Assembly: GCA_030411725.1 (NCBI GenBank)
Contig: MU839835.1
Coordinates: forward strand, 434,001 to 498,000
Origin: Echria macrotheca
Taxonomy: Eukaryota > Ascomycota > Sordariomycetes > Sordariales > Schizotheciaceae
Length of the DNA: 64,000 nt
Direction: 5' to 3'
Every line of letters starts with the position of its first letter. The first letter of the stretch is position 1. Shown here one piece after another: positions 9,562-21,943 of the stretch. The notes beneath the pieces were generated by a model. It was not told where the DNA came from and did not search any database. It saw only the letters and a program-made list of their open reading frames with translations. Made by a program: the position numbers and the translations under genes.

Positions 9562-11217
9562 TCAAGCCAACTCCCTCCTGGTAAAGCACAGCCACGGCCC
9601 CTGCTTCTGTCCGGTGATGTGATCTCTCAGCTGGTACTCGTTCCTCCTGTGCCGCCCATACGACGTTCCCCCAGCACCACCCCGTCCAACCTGCCCCAGC
9701 TCGCCATCAGCAAAGCGGAAGTCGCCCAGATACAACACAGTGGCCACGGCTGTCATAACCTCGTGATAGGCCAGTCCCTTGCCGAGACACCCACGCATGC
9801 CGATCCCAAAGGGGTTGAATGCATACCGCGCCCGCTCGATGCTGCCCGTGCCGTCGTCCTCGAGCCACCTCTCCGGCCGGTAGTGAAACGGCTCCGGGTA
9901 GTAGCGCGAGTCGTGGTGGATGGCGTACAGCGGCACGCCGACGTTGCAGCCAGACGGGATGTAGTTGCCGGCGATGGTCACGCCCTCTTTGGCGATGACC
10001 TCCCTGGTCAGCGCGCCGCCGTTGGGCGGGCTCATGCGCAGCGCCTCGTCGATGCATGCCCGCAGGTACACGCACGACCCCAGCTCAGGACCGTCCGCGG
10101 CGCGGTCTTTGGTGATGCCCTTGTCGTGAAACGCCCGACGCACCTCGGCCGCCGCCTTGTGGTAGGCGTGCGGGTTGTCGGCCAGGTAGAACAGGGTCGA
10201 TGCGATGGCTGTCGACGACGTGTCCGACCCAGCCACCATGAGCGTGATACTCTCGCTGACCATGTCGTCCGCCGAGAAGCCCTCGTTGGTAACGGGGTCC
10301 TTGGCCGTTGCTAGCGCCGCAAAGATGTCGGCCCGGGGTGGGCATGGGTCGAGGGACTTGGGTGACCACTTGCCCAGGGCTCGGTCGGTGCGTTCGCGGA
10401 CCGCTCTCGAAACAAATCGGAGCAACCGGTTGCGGGCGACGAGGGCTTCCCCAAAGAGGTAGTTGTCCAGAGCGCGCAGCCAGCTGACAAAGGGGACGTA
10501 GACCAAAACAGACATGCGGACATTGGACTTGTCGATGACGTGCGGCACGTAGCGGAACTTTTCGCTGCCCAGGAGATTGTAGCTAGCGCTGAAGACAAGA
10601 TCGGTGATGAGGTCGAAGCTCAGATATGCACACCAGTCGGCCATGTTCTTGGGCTGGCCCTCGACTCCGGGTTCGGCCGGGAATACGGCGTCGCAGAACT
10701 TGCGGACGTGGTACGCAATCCGGGGGTCATACCCGCGCTGCGCCTTCTCGGAGACCGTCTGCGAGACGATGCGGCGCCGGCGGAGGTGGTCTTTGCCACC
10801 GCGTGCCGTAAAAGTGCTCGGCACCCGGTGCTCCATGACCTGGTAGTGGCCGCTCTTGAGGAAGCTGGAGTATGCCCCGGAGCTGTGGATGTCGTGAAGG
10901 CCATCGGCATTGTTGACGAAGAGCGTGTCGGGCGTGTACCGGACAAAGTCGCCGTACTTTTCATGGACACGCATCATGTCGAGATGCGTGTCGCCCTTCC
11001 AAGCGTAGTACGAGCCATAGACGCTGGTGACCTTGGCCCAGAACGGACCGGGGAACTTGGCCAATGGGTGGAAGTAGAGAAGGTAGATGATCCTCCAAGT
11101 AAACTGTGGTTGTTAGTATGATACTCAAAGCCAAGACATGTGAAGACGTACATAGACAACTGATAGAATCCCGACGGCCAGAGCCGCGGCCGAGGCAGAG
11201 ATCAACTCCGACAGCAT
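9562..11217 (-). CDS. Cytochrome P450 monooxygenase
   Basis: Exons complement(11152-11217) and complement(9562-11103), 48-nt intron (GTACGT..CCACAG), give 535 residues. Exon 1 encodes MLSELISASAAALAVGILSV, a membrane anchor, and the join gives YLLYFHPLAKFPGPFWAK, the typical hinge of fungal microsomal P450s. The I-helix has AGSDTSS, the K-helix has EALR, PERW follows, and the heme loop is FGIGMRGCLG with the axial Cys at about 461. It therefore looks catalytically complete. Likely role: oxidation of a side chain of the cluster peptide or of its precursor, as for the P450s of the apicidin cluster (inference). It is head-to-tail with the aminotransferase gene. Confidence 0.9.
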
Positions 11218-14200
11218 TGTTGATGACGACTACGCACAGCCTGGTAGATGGTCTTGCATATGCAATGCAATCAATGGCTGGGAGTACGACCGAGGCTGGA
11301 GGAAGAGGACGCGTAACTTAGTTTCACGTTTCCTGGGACTTGGAGGAGCAGGAGAAGGTTTTACGCTGGGCGAAGAGAGGGAGAAAGCAAAAACCGCTGC
11401 CTTTGCTTCACGTTACTCAACTTGGTTTCTGGGCGAGCGCGCAACAACTCCATGGCTGAAGCTGTTGCCTTGGAATTCATTACTAACTTGCAGCGTCTGT
11501 CTGAGCACGAGGAAGCTCGAGGAAGGCTGAAGATGCTCACCGGACGCCGTCAACGCCGTGGGATCAAGTTGCGTGATCGCGACAGATAGTAAACAGCCCT
11601 TTTTCGGCGACCGAGCTTCACCTAGACGGCAACATGATTCCGGAAACGGATGTGTCAAAGCCCTGTCATGTCAGGGAAGACTGTGGAGAAGGAAGTTGCT
11701 GAGTTGCATCAGGGGCTCAGACGTCAAATCATTACTGGTGAGAGGGGCTGTTAGAATCCAGACAGGACCGGTTGTCCACGCTCGAGCTGGCAGCATTACA
11801 CCTCTCAGGGGTCCTTGCGTCTTGACGCAGGTGCTATTACCAAGTGCGCATCCAGAAGGGGACATGTTGACACTCATGTTCACACTTGTCTGCCAAAGAT
11901 GGACACCGGGGCTCACCCATGGGAATTTGTTTACGGGGAGCTGCTGAGCAAGAAGCCACCATGATCAGACAGGAAATTCAAACAGAACGAGTCAACTGTG
12001 TAATCAGAGACGAAAACCAAACTGGAAAGAGGTACAGCCTTGGTGCTTCTGACACAGTACTCTGTCATCAAGCCGGTGGTATGCGGGTGCCAGGGAATTC
12101 AAACCTGGCGCGGGACTTACCTGCCCTACACAGATTAAATCGATACCCGAGTCCGGTACCTGCGCACAACCGAATTATAACCGCATTCCCAAATTGGCAT
12201 CCGCCGGCTTGGTCAAGGCCCTCCTGCAGGCAACCACCAGGCCCTCTCAAGCTGACAAAGAACTCGACGTTTGAGCTCGTGCGTGTGGTCTCCGCCAGGC
12301 ATCGAATCTAGTAGGTGGGGATAACACCATCCCATAGAATCGTGTCGACATTCCTTGACTTACACCGACGTACGTCTGACATCCGACCACACCGGCGTCT
12401 CGTGTGTACTTCTGAGTGGTGCCCAGCCCAGCCCAGCCTTCCTCTTCAGTACCATCTTCAAGTTCGTATCAACACCACTCACAGAATGTAACATAACACG
12501 CAAAGGTAGGATACCTCCCTCGGGGTACGCTCCGCCCAAAGCTTGCACTAACAAGACCAAGCCCAAACCGGGTCAGACGGCCCAACCCGTTCGGCAGGGA
12601 ACCTCCTCTAGACTACTTGTTCCTCCTCGGGAAACCACGTGACGTTGTCCGAGACTTCGAGCCACTAGGGACTCGGCAGACTTGGCGACTGGACCGCGCG
12701 GGTAACATGTCAGCAAATGTCTACTCCCAAGGGGCTAGCTAAGCGCGCGGACTCCACAAGGACATAGGCACCGAGCATCAACGCAGCTGCGGCGGCCCCC
12801 AACTTTGTCAGAGGTGGTCCCACTGCTGCCGGGTTACATCCGTGTAACTGCGTATCTTCCTGTCATTGAAGTTTGGAGCTTGACAGTTTGAGGAAAGCTA
12901 CCTTATGTTTCACGACATTGTAGCCCCCATGGAGGCAAAAAGTCCTTAGCCAATCACCGGGTAGCAAAGGCGCGTATCGGTAGAAGGACGTAGATTACAG
13001 TAAACATCGACTAACGCATAGATCGTACGGTAAGATCCACACCCCGAATCCTCTAGGAGTTAGTTCCGCATATCGACTTCCCCGGATTGTCTTTGCGTCG
13101 TTCGATGAGTTTCTATGCGGGAAGGTGACATATGCATGTGTGTGGTCCAACTGGTGTCATGGTAAATACTATTCCCCTCTTACAGAAAGAAGAAGCTGCA
13201 AGACCGAATCCATGAGCAACATACAGGCCCAGTCACATGCAACCCTACCTACCCGAGTGAGAATCTCCTAGAAACCGCTCGGTCTTTGTCATCAGTGATG
13301 AATACGACAGGAGTCAAGACACAGCCAACCAACCAACCCGGTCCGGACAAGAAAAGGAACCGAGCGGATCCTATTTCCGCCACTTGGCAGTGCGTGCCAT
13401 GATCCATCAAGCTGGCGAGGCAGCTAATGAACTCATGGTCCGATCGCATGCATTCATCACCCCGACCGGAATCTAGAGAACCTTGACGGCGGATAAAAAA
13501 AGGGGAGAGTAAACAAAAAGCCCAGCTCGCTTAAAATCCTACCTACCGTTGCAACCCCAAACCCCAGGATCAAAATAAGGTCTGGCAGCGGAAAAAGCCC
13601 GTGCAAATGTTTATTTCCGCGCCGGGCGGACGGGCGGGCAGGTCATCACCCTATTTCCACTGTTTTCTTTCCGTCCCACACCCCCCTCCCCTTTTCCCCC
13701 TCACCGAATCCGTCTTCAACCCCAAACCTCAAATCTGATTCACCGGTTCCACATTTACAACCCGTAAACAATCCTAAACTAGAAACAGCCAGTTGAAGAT
13801 GAGGAAGGTGAGCACCTCGACCACCAGAGGGTGATGAGCGAACCACCCCCCTCGCTTCACCTCACCTCGGTCACCCCCGTTCGTAACGGCGTAATACAGT
13901 ATGTCATCCAGCCCAGCCCAGAGATGTACCGCAGCAGCGACCAACAGCGTTGCATCGAATCCGTGCCAGCCTCAACTTCCACCCCACCCTCCGAGCTCAT
14001 GACCGACCAGGTACCTGGTAATCACTTGACAGTCTGCAAGTTGGATATTGCTATTTTGCTTACCCATCCCCATGACACCCTCCAAGGAAACATCCTCAGC
14101 TGCATGAGCTGCCGGGAGGCTCCCCCAAAACGGATACCCTGTTTCGGATATCCGACGACCAACGTGAGGAAGGGGTCTGGGAGCGGAAATCACAGGATCT

Positions 14201-14582
14201 GGGCGATACGCCCCACCCCTTCTCACCCCTGTTTTCTCGCACCAAAAATGGTTCCTTCCGGATCTGACTCCGGTGTGTCTGGTCAGATGGATGCCGCTGT
14301 TGGCTCTCCTGCTCGATTTGGGACCTCCATTCTGGGCGAGTTGTTGGACTCGAAAAGATGAGATCCGTGCGAGCCGCGTCTAGAATTCGGCCAGTTATCG
14401 TGAACACCGGCAGAAGTCTGCCAGCCTCGTTGATTTCTGGATTCTCTGTTTGGCGAACTTGAAACAACCAAGTCTATCTATGAGTCCTGGGTAAGGCGGA
14501 AAAGCAAATCTGATGCAGTGCTACAATCTATATCCAAAAGAAAGAAAGAAAACGAAACGAAATGACAAAACCAGTCTGAATA
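11218..14582. other. 3.4-kb stretch without recognisable genes inside the cluster
   Basis: Frames here are short and mostly overlapping on opposite strands (the longest, about 13.83-14.36 kb plus strand, is low in any motif). It holds the P450 promoter and the 3' flank of the ABC transporter. No strong AT bias or stop-rich RIP pattern comparable to the 50.4-51.5 kb island is evident by eye. A lost gene or an insertion too degraded to recognise is possible. Confidence 0.5.
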
Positions 14583-17500
14583 TTACTCCTCGACCACAGT
14601 CCCGCTCTCGCTTTTCTCACTTTGATTGCCATCCGCCTTCAGTCCCTTCATATCCCGATACAGCCTCCTAAACAGCGTATCACCCTCCAACAACTTGGCG
14701 GGCTCGTCCCACTCCACCAGCCGGCCAGCATCCATCACGGCAAGCCGGTCAAAATCCATGATTGTGTCAAGGCGGTGTGCCACAGCAATCACAGTGTGCG
14801 TCTTGAAGCGCTCCCGCACAATTTTCTGCACCATGGCGTCTGTTTCTACGTCTACAGCCGCCGTAGCCTCGTCCAAGGCAAGGATCGTAGACCGGCGCAT
14901 TACCGCCCTCGCTAGACACAGCAGCTGCCGCTGTCCATGGGAAACGAGATCAGCCTGCATCGGCGCATCAAGCCCGCCCGGAAGTGGAGCGAAAATGTCC
15001 CATAGTCCGACTTCTCGGAGGGCTTCAATGATGGCATCATCTGAATTCTCCCCAAAAGGATCAATGTTGAAGCGGACGCTCCCGGGAAGGAGGTAGGTTT
15101 CCTGCGGAAGTGCAATTATGCGAGAGCGGATCTCCTCACGAGGTATGGTGGCAGTATCGACGCCGTCAATGAGGATGCGTCCGCCGGATAGCTCCATCAT
15201 GCGGAATAGCGTGGACACTAGGGTGCTCTTGCCGCTACCAGTGCGACCGCAGATTCCGATGCGCTGGCCAGGTTGTATCTGAAAGGATATGCCCTTCAAA
15301 ACAGGATCCGAGCCGTCCTCGTGGTAGGATGCAACCACGTTGTCGAACTCAATCCCCCCACGTGCCGGCCAGTCTGCCGCCACTTTTTCTGTCTCAGACG
15401 GCCGATGTTCCGATTGGACGGTCTCGGCAAAGCTCCGAACACGGCTGACAGCGCCAACCGAGGTTTCGAGCTGCGTCCAAAAGGTGACCAACTGCTTCAA
15501 AGCCGCGCTAAAACCAACGATATTGACCAGAGCAAGGCCAATAAGACCCTTGTCAACTTTGTCGCGAGCCTCGACGCAAATAACCGCCAGAACAATGGCA
15601 ATCCCGGCAACGATGAGATCCAGTACAAGACCAAGCCATCGCTGGACCGAGAGAAGAGCATAGAACGGCTTGAGCGATAAGTTAAGCCGGTCAATGTTCC
15701 GTGTGATGTACTCGCTCTCCCACCCATAAGCGCGGAGGGTTACCACTCCCGACAGAGTCTCGAGAAAATGCGTAAAGAGCGGTGTTTTGGACTCAATGTC
15801 AAGCAAGCGTAATATCCGTGATGTTCGGAGATAAAACGCCTGCAGAAGATAGACGGCAAAGAAGCAGAACGGAAGGGCTATGCCGAGCCACGTTGATGTC
15901 ACTGCCATGAGCAGAGTTCGGGCAATGATAATAAAGACCATCATCGCCGTTTGAATCAGAGCCACAGGAAGCTCGAGGTCGATGAGCTCAAGGTCTTGGC
16001 TGAAGCGGTTGGTGATGGAACCTTTCTCGGTCGTGTAGAAGAGTGACATTGGCGCATTGAGCACGGTGTCTAGGAGACGCGAGTGGAGAGTCCTCGCGAC
16101 CCTTGGCGCGAGGCTGAGAACAAAGAACCTATTTTTGGTCAGCTATAGTGAGCGGTACGGGAGTAAAGGTAACTCACATGCAGGTTCCTGCAAGGCATAT
16201 AACGGCTGCAGTGCCGAGAGCCGCGTAAACTCCCCAGTAGTACCCAATACGGTCATTGGGATGCTCTGTGTTGTACGTGGCCCACCATTGCGCCCAGACC
16301 TGGGTGAAAGTTGCGACGAAGCCGAAGACAGCGGTCATCGCCGCAAACACTCCCCACCGAACCCATCCGAAGCATCGAATGTAGTACACATAGGTCGACA
16401 GATCGCCAGCTGTAGAGATGGGTTCGCTCAGGCGGAGTGCGCTTGGTGTGGAGGCATCCTGGGCACTAACTCCAGAAGTCTGAAGCTTCGTTTTCTCGCC
16501 GCCATCATCTTGATCTTGCCGCTCCTGGACTTCAAGCCCATGTATGTAGCCGCCTTGCGACTTCGACAAGTGCTCGAAAGTACCCTTCTCAACTATTGTG
16601 CCATCCTGTCCAAGAGCTATGATGTAATCAGCCTCGGGGAAGCGATGGGCAGCATTGGTCGCAAGGATCACGGTTATACCGTGCTGAGTGAGCAGCCCCT
16701 GTCGGCCAAAGAGGGATGAGAAGACCGTCTTCTCGGTTGTCGCATCGAGCCCACTGAGGACGTCGTCCATGACTACAGTGCTTTTACGCGAGTACACGGC
16801 TCGAGCAATGGCAATCCGCATTTGCTGCCCTCCGCTCAGGCCGATTCCGTTACTGCCGACAAGCGTCAGGTCGCCTTGCGGCAGCTGGGCCATATCATAG
16901 TTGAGGGCGCATGCGTCCATCACAGATGCGTACCACTTCTCGTCCAGGTCGAAGCCACCAGTGATGTTTTGCTGGACAGTGGTGTTTGTGATCCATGCCG
17001 ATTGAGCGCAAAAGGCTGCATCGCGAAGGTTGCTCTCAATCGAGCCAGTGGAAAGCTTGGTTTCCCCTAAAATGGTGCAGAGCAGCGTGGATTTCCCGCA
17101 GCCCACCGGTCCCACGAGCATGGTCAACTTGCCGCGCGGTATTTGGAATGTCATGTTCTTTAGTATCGGTGCGTCGTGCTTCCACCCCGCTGAAACGTCT
17201 TTGAACTCGACGGCGATATCAGCATGGTCCTTCTCCGAAAGACCTTGGGCTGATGACTCGCTCGGGTCTGAGTCGAGGCTGGGCTTGGGATCGTATACCG
17301 AGTCGCGAGGTAGTAGAGTTAGGGGCAGCTGTGGTAGACCCCTTTCCGATGGTCGGGTTTTCCGACTGTCTGCCCGTATTTCGGTGCATAGATAGCTGCG
17401 AACACGCTGGGAGCAGCCCACTGCGCCCATAAACCCGGTCAAGGCGTCGATCAGGAGGGCCATTGGCCCCAAAAGCAGCTGTAGAAGAGCCAAGGACGTC

Positions 17501-19207
17501 AGCACCTTTGCCGTATCAAGGACGGCATAGCCCCCAAAGCGCTGGCAGAGGATGTAGACACCAAACGCAGCCACTGGGTTCATGGCTTGTGAAATGAATG
17601 ACAACGTGACCAGCTTGACAAGAACAAGACGGAAGACAAACGATGCCTTGATCTCATCTTCGCGTAGGTCGCCAATCCGTTTGCCAAGTCTCCCGGTGAG
17701 ACCGGTCATCTTGACCGCTTTCATGACGCCAAGCATGGATGCGGTGGCCGCCACGCGTGACTGGATCTTATCCATCCATGCCTTTTGTGCCGCTGCCGCA
17801 CCGGTGGCCACCCAGATAGCCAGCCCGGTGCAGACAATGACAACGAAAGAGGGCCCCAGTACGCCGAGATCAAGCTTCCACTGGAGGAGCCGAATGGCGA
17901 CGGCGATCTCGATGGTGTTGGCCCAAAGCTCGGGAAACGTACGGAGCCCTGTAGTAATTCTCTCCACATCCGCGCTCATCAGCGTTACGGCGTCGGCTTC
18001 TTCCACAGCGGTGGGGAGGATGTCGAGGGTATGGTGATAGATCAGGTCAACGAGCCCTGCCTGGATGCGCGCCACCATGCGGAATGTCCAGTGCTGGGCC
18101 ATCGCTGTGGAAACGGCGATGCCAACATATACCAAAATGTAGGCGACGACAAGCCCTTTGCCGACCGCCGATCGATCCGCATACCCATCGCCTTCAATGT
18201 ACCGAATGGTCCGCTCAAGGAGGAAAGGCTGAGCAAAAGTGAAGCCGATCTGTGCAAGACGTGGAAGTACGGCTTTGGCGATGAGTCTCCAGTTGCGCAG
18301 CATGCATAAGGCCAGAAGAGATTGTGGCCATTGCTTCCAGTTACCTGCCGACAAGGTCAGTCTCGAGCATCTGAAAAAAAAAAAAAAAGCCAGGAGTGCT
18401 CACATTGTTTCCAAGGCTCGACCAAACTGACATCCTTCTCGCCGGCTCTTAGGGCCGGGTCAACGTCGAAAAGCGACTCTATCGAGAGCTTCCCCTTGAA
18501 ACCGCATATGAGGACCGGATTTAACCACCAGGAGAACCAGAGGTTTAATTCACCCGCAGTGGCCTCAGGGGGGAGGTCGCGGAACTCGGGCAGCAAGGAC
18601 TTGCGCTTCTCGGCCGCTTCCAAGACGAACAGGATGGCTTTCACGCCGACAGCCGCGCTGAACACTGCAGCGATAGTTTCGGCAGACTCGATAGCCCATA
18701 GCGTCCGACACCGGGCAATGTCAAAGACAAGAGTGAGTGACAAATAGAGGACGAGCAGGCCAGAGGGTCGGATGTTGCGAACATGGTGCCAGTGAGAAAG
18801 CAACGCCAGGCCAAGAACGAGCACAAAAACGATGGCTTGGGTAGCGATAGACGTCTGCGTTTTTGGTGTTGGGCCGAGCGAGGTGACGACGAGCAACCCA
18901 AGGGAGAGGCCCGATAAGGCGATCCACCCGATCTGTTACACAGGGCCGGTGTCAGTGCATATTCGGCAATGATAGGGGCCGGGTTTTCTCTCACCAGTTT
19001 TGCCACGTGATGCCATGTCGAGGCGACCCGTCTCGCGGTCTTATACAGGCGAGCAAGCCAGAAGGGGAGTAACAACAGCACGATGCCAGCCGGGAGTATG
19101 GTCAGGATGGTTTCTTCGAAGAGGAGAGTGAAGTCGAAGCCATCATAACAATCGGCCACGGGCCCGAACCCGGACTCGGCCTCGATTGGGCACTTGGGGG
19201 AGCTCAT
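14583..19207 (-). CDS. ABCC (MRP-type) full-length ABC transporter
   Basis: Exons complement(18995-19207), (18404-18932), (16178-18344) and (14583-16128) give 1484 residues. Introns are 62, 59 and 49 nt; the second contains a 15-T run and uses acceptor GGCAG after a CTGAC branch site, because the nearer CAG would give an early stop. Order: hydrophobic N-terminal TMD0 (to about 190), TMD1, NBD1 (Walker A GPVGCGKST near 661, LSGGQ near 749, Walker B VVMDD near 771), TMD2, NBD2 (Walker A GRTGSGKST near 1268, signature VSHGQ near 1365, Walker B ILALDE near 1385). NBD1 has Asp in place of the catalytic Glu and NBD2 has an altered signature, the usual ABCC asymmetry with one degenerate ATP site. 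Such proteins export conjugates and peptides. Position within the cluster suggests product efflux or self-protection (inference). Confidence 0.9.
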
Positions 19208-20067
19208 GGCGGGAAAGCGATGGGAATGGCGAGACGCAGAGGAGATCCAGGGCGAGACACGGTCAACAAGTCATCTTGGACAGCTCGACGCGATCTGGCG
19301 CGAAAGGGGCGATTCACAGTCCAACAGAGGCCAGCAAGCCATGCAGACTGCAAAATACGCGCCGAAGTACGCCTGCACGCCATCCGGGACTGCGCCCCCG
19401 AAGCGCTGACGACGGCGACAGGCATTCCCACGGTTGCAACGCGGGGGACGTGGTGTGTGTACACTTTGGTGTAGTAATGAAGGCCGTTGGTGCAGAAAAT
19501 GGAATGGGATGGAACGGCCTGCCGTGCAACGGAAATTTTTGATTGAATGCAGCCCTGGACCGGTGAGCAAACGCCCTGTGCCGCAGCGCCTGAACACGTG
19601 TACCATCCTGGCCCGTGCGTCATCAGTGGCACCCTGTTGGATTTGGCAGGTGCCAAGGGGTGGATGACAGCCCTGGCCCTACAGGGAAGCGGCAAAGAAG
19701 CAGCAGGGAGGGAGACCGCAAACGGGTCTCTTGGCAAGCGCTGTGGAGTCGTCCTTCCACTGGAACATCACCGCTTTCACTGCATCCGTGTGTGTTGGTC
19801 TTCACCTCCACAGCGATCCGCCAAAATGTCTTCACTCAACAGACATCTAGTGAACGAAATTTTATTCGAGCTATTTGCGCGATCTTCCTGAATATGACGA
19901 CCCGTTTCCGAGCTGAAATGAGTCCGAACCAAACCTGACAGAGAAACAGGACGACAGTAAAGGAAAAATATTGACTGATCCAATCTAGACTCCGTGAGTT
20001 GCTGTGATGATGATGCTTCGTCTTTTCTAACCCATTCTCAACCATTGTCTGGTCCATCCCGTTGGAG
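19208..20067. other. Intergenic: ABC transporter promoter and RTA1-like 3' flank
   Basis: Short overlapping frames on both strands, none with recognisable protein features. No exact tox-box match seen. Confidence 0.5.
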
Positions 20068-21144
20068 CTATTCCCGCTCGCTCGATGTCTCCTTGACCGC
20101 TGTATTCTCGCCATCGCTCGACGACCCATAGTTGCGCGTCTTGAAACTGGCGGCAGACCACCCATGTGTGCCGATGCTCAAACCGGGATGGAACGCTGTC
20201 AGCAGAATGGAGGCGAGGATGATCATGGTTCCCTCTAGCACCATGAATGTAACCTCCTCGTTCGCCAGCGGACCGTTGAACCCGCCCGACAGTTCGGCAC
20301 ACCGAAAGATGGAGCGGATGAAGATGAAGAGGCCGGCAAAGAAGATGGCCACGATAAAGTTCGGCTGCAGTGACCGCCGTGCCCGAAGATCCGCAAATGC
20401 TGGGTTGAGCGCCGGCTTGACTCCATTGCGGACACGCAGGCGGAGGAAGAACTCCAAGCTAAGCAGAGCAAACAGGGCCAGCGCAAAGACCTGCCAGGCC
20501 ACACCGGCTACCATGGTGTTGATGCCGGCCTGGAGCGATGGCGAGTCCGGCGGGACGATGGATGCAACAGCCCCGCCGGCAGCCTGCAGAATAAGCGCGA
20601 CAATATCGCACACGATGAAGATGTATGTGTACGTCTGCGGTCGGAAACGAGCACGGTCGGGTGCGTAGATGATGATCAGTCGCGACAGGCTCAAGTAGAT
20701 ACCCGCAGCCAGAAAGGCCGGTCCGATCGTGAGACAGACGAGATATCTGCGCGGTTGTTAGATCTGTAGACGCAGCCGGGGTCGGGCGACCGAGATCACT
20801 TACATGACGAAAAACGTGTTGGTGAACATGTTATCACGCATCAAAATGCGGCCAATGTACCCGATAACCTCGAGAATCATGCCGCCCGACATACAGATCA
20901 TGAAACCCCATGTCTTGTAGCGGAAGCCCAAGAAGAGCTGGGTGAGCAGACAAACCCCAAAGACAGCTGCAAACGCTGCATTCCCGGCCAACGAGGGGAA
21001 ATATGACATGAAGCCAAGGAAGTAGCCATTGATCTCGAGAGGGCAGATGCAATCGTTGCAGAGCCTGGGATTCCGCAGGAGGGTTTGGTTGAAGTTCTGG
21101 AGTGTCACGCCGCTCCAGTCGGGCGTCCCCGTTGGGCAGACCAT
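20068..21144 (-). CDS. RTA1-like (lipid-translocating exporter family) membrane protein
   Basis: Exons complement(20804-21144) and complement(20068-20746), 57-nt intron (GTAAGT..GCGCAG), give 339 residues. The join reads TNTFFVIYLVCLTIGPAF, and further on are GYIGRILM, YLSLSRLI and CDIVALILQAAGG, all hallmarks of the fungal RTA1 family. Seven hydrophobic helices can be traced; the C-terminal 40 residues are polar and Ser-rich. Family members include yeast Rsb1 and Rta1, linked to sphingoid-base release and resistance to membrane-active compounds. It is divergent from the NRPS across about 800 bp, so the two may share a promoter, and it may help the producer tolerate its own peptide (inference). 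Confidence 0.85.
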
Positions 21145-21943
21145 TGTGGTGAAATCTGGTGTTGCCCTCCTGTTTGCTTCCGTACCGGACGTGTTTTCTT
21201 TTCGTCGAGGTGTTTCACTCCGGGCGTCGGGATGTCATAGAGGTGGCTTCGGGCCCAACACAGAAGAGGAATAGTCCGGGTGGGATCGAAAAGAAGAAGA
21301 GAGGGAAACCAGCCTGACGGGGGGCGGACGAATCCATGCATTGGAGTGCTGTTGGGCAGCGCCCCGTGACAAATTTAATTACTATGCGGTTGGTATGTGT
21401 CGCTGTCGTCGCATGCGTCCCTTTGCAGGTGCTGTGCCTCACGGTACCAGATTCGACGGTTCCAAGATCCCCTCCCGTCTGCCTGCAGGACCCTGACCCT
21501 TGAAAAGGTTAAAATGTACTCTTTTCGGACATCGCCCCACCAGGCGGAGAGAAGTCCGAATTTGTTTACTAAAGAAATTCCATGGTGGTCTTGGCTTGCT
21601 ATTTTCTTCCCATGAAGTCACCAGTGGGCTGATTCTTGCCAGAAAGAGCATTTTCTAGCTCTTTCAGACCAAAGGGGTGTGGATGCCTGCCTGTTGTGGC
21701 CGTTGTTGTTTTGTAATGATAGACTTGCTAGTCAGCCAATCGGATCCGCCTCAAAGTGACTTGTTAGTGTGGACAACATCTCTCTCCCTACTTGACGCCA
21801 TTGTTTTGTGAGCTATACACTGGTGTCCTTGGCGTAGCGCGGAAGCCGTGTCGCGAACCGGTCGAATATCGTCGTCGTCTTTCGTTGCCCCGTCAGTTCC
21901 ATACAACATTTTGTAATTCTTTGTACGATACCCCAACTTCATC
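21145..21943. promoter_or_regulatory. Divergent promoter region of the RTA1-like and NRPS genes
   Basis: About 800 bp without coding frames. A CCAAT box at 21736-21740 lies about 205 bp upstream of the NRPS start and would suit the fungal HAP/CBC complex. No exact tox-box (ATCTCNCGNA) and no apicidin-type TGACGTGA box was found; the nearest, ATCTCTCTCC at about 21779, departs at two fixed positions. Confidence 0.5.

Noticed and set aside
12068..12250. tRNA-like T-arm hairpin and an imperfect inverted repeat (GCCGGTGGTATGC / GCATCCGCCGGC)
   Set aside because: The loop is two bases too long for a T-arm and no acceptor or anticodon stem can be formed.
18404..18420. Nearer CAG acceptor in ABC transporter intron 2, just after the poly-T run
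   Set aside because: Using it puts a TGA in frame a few codons later; the GGCAG site 26 nt downstream keeps the frame and has a CTGAC branch site before it.
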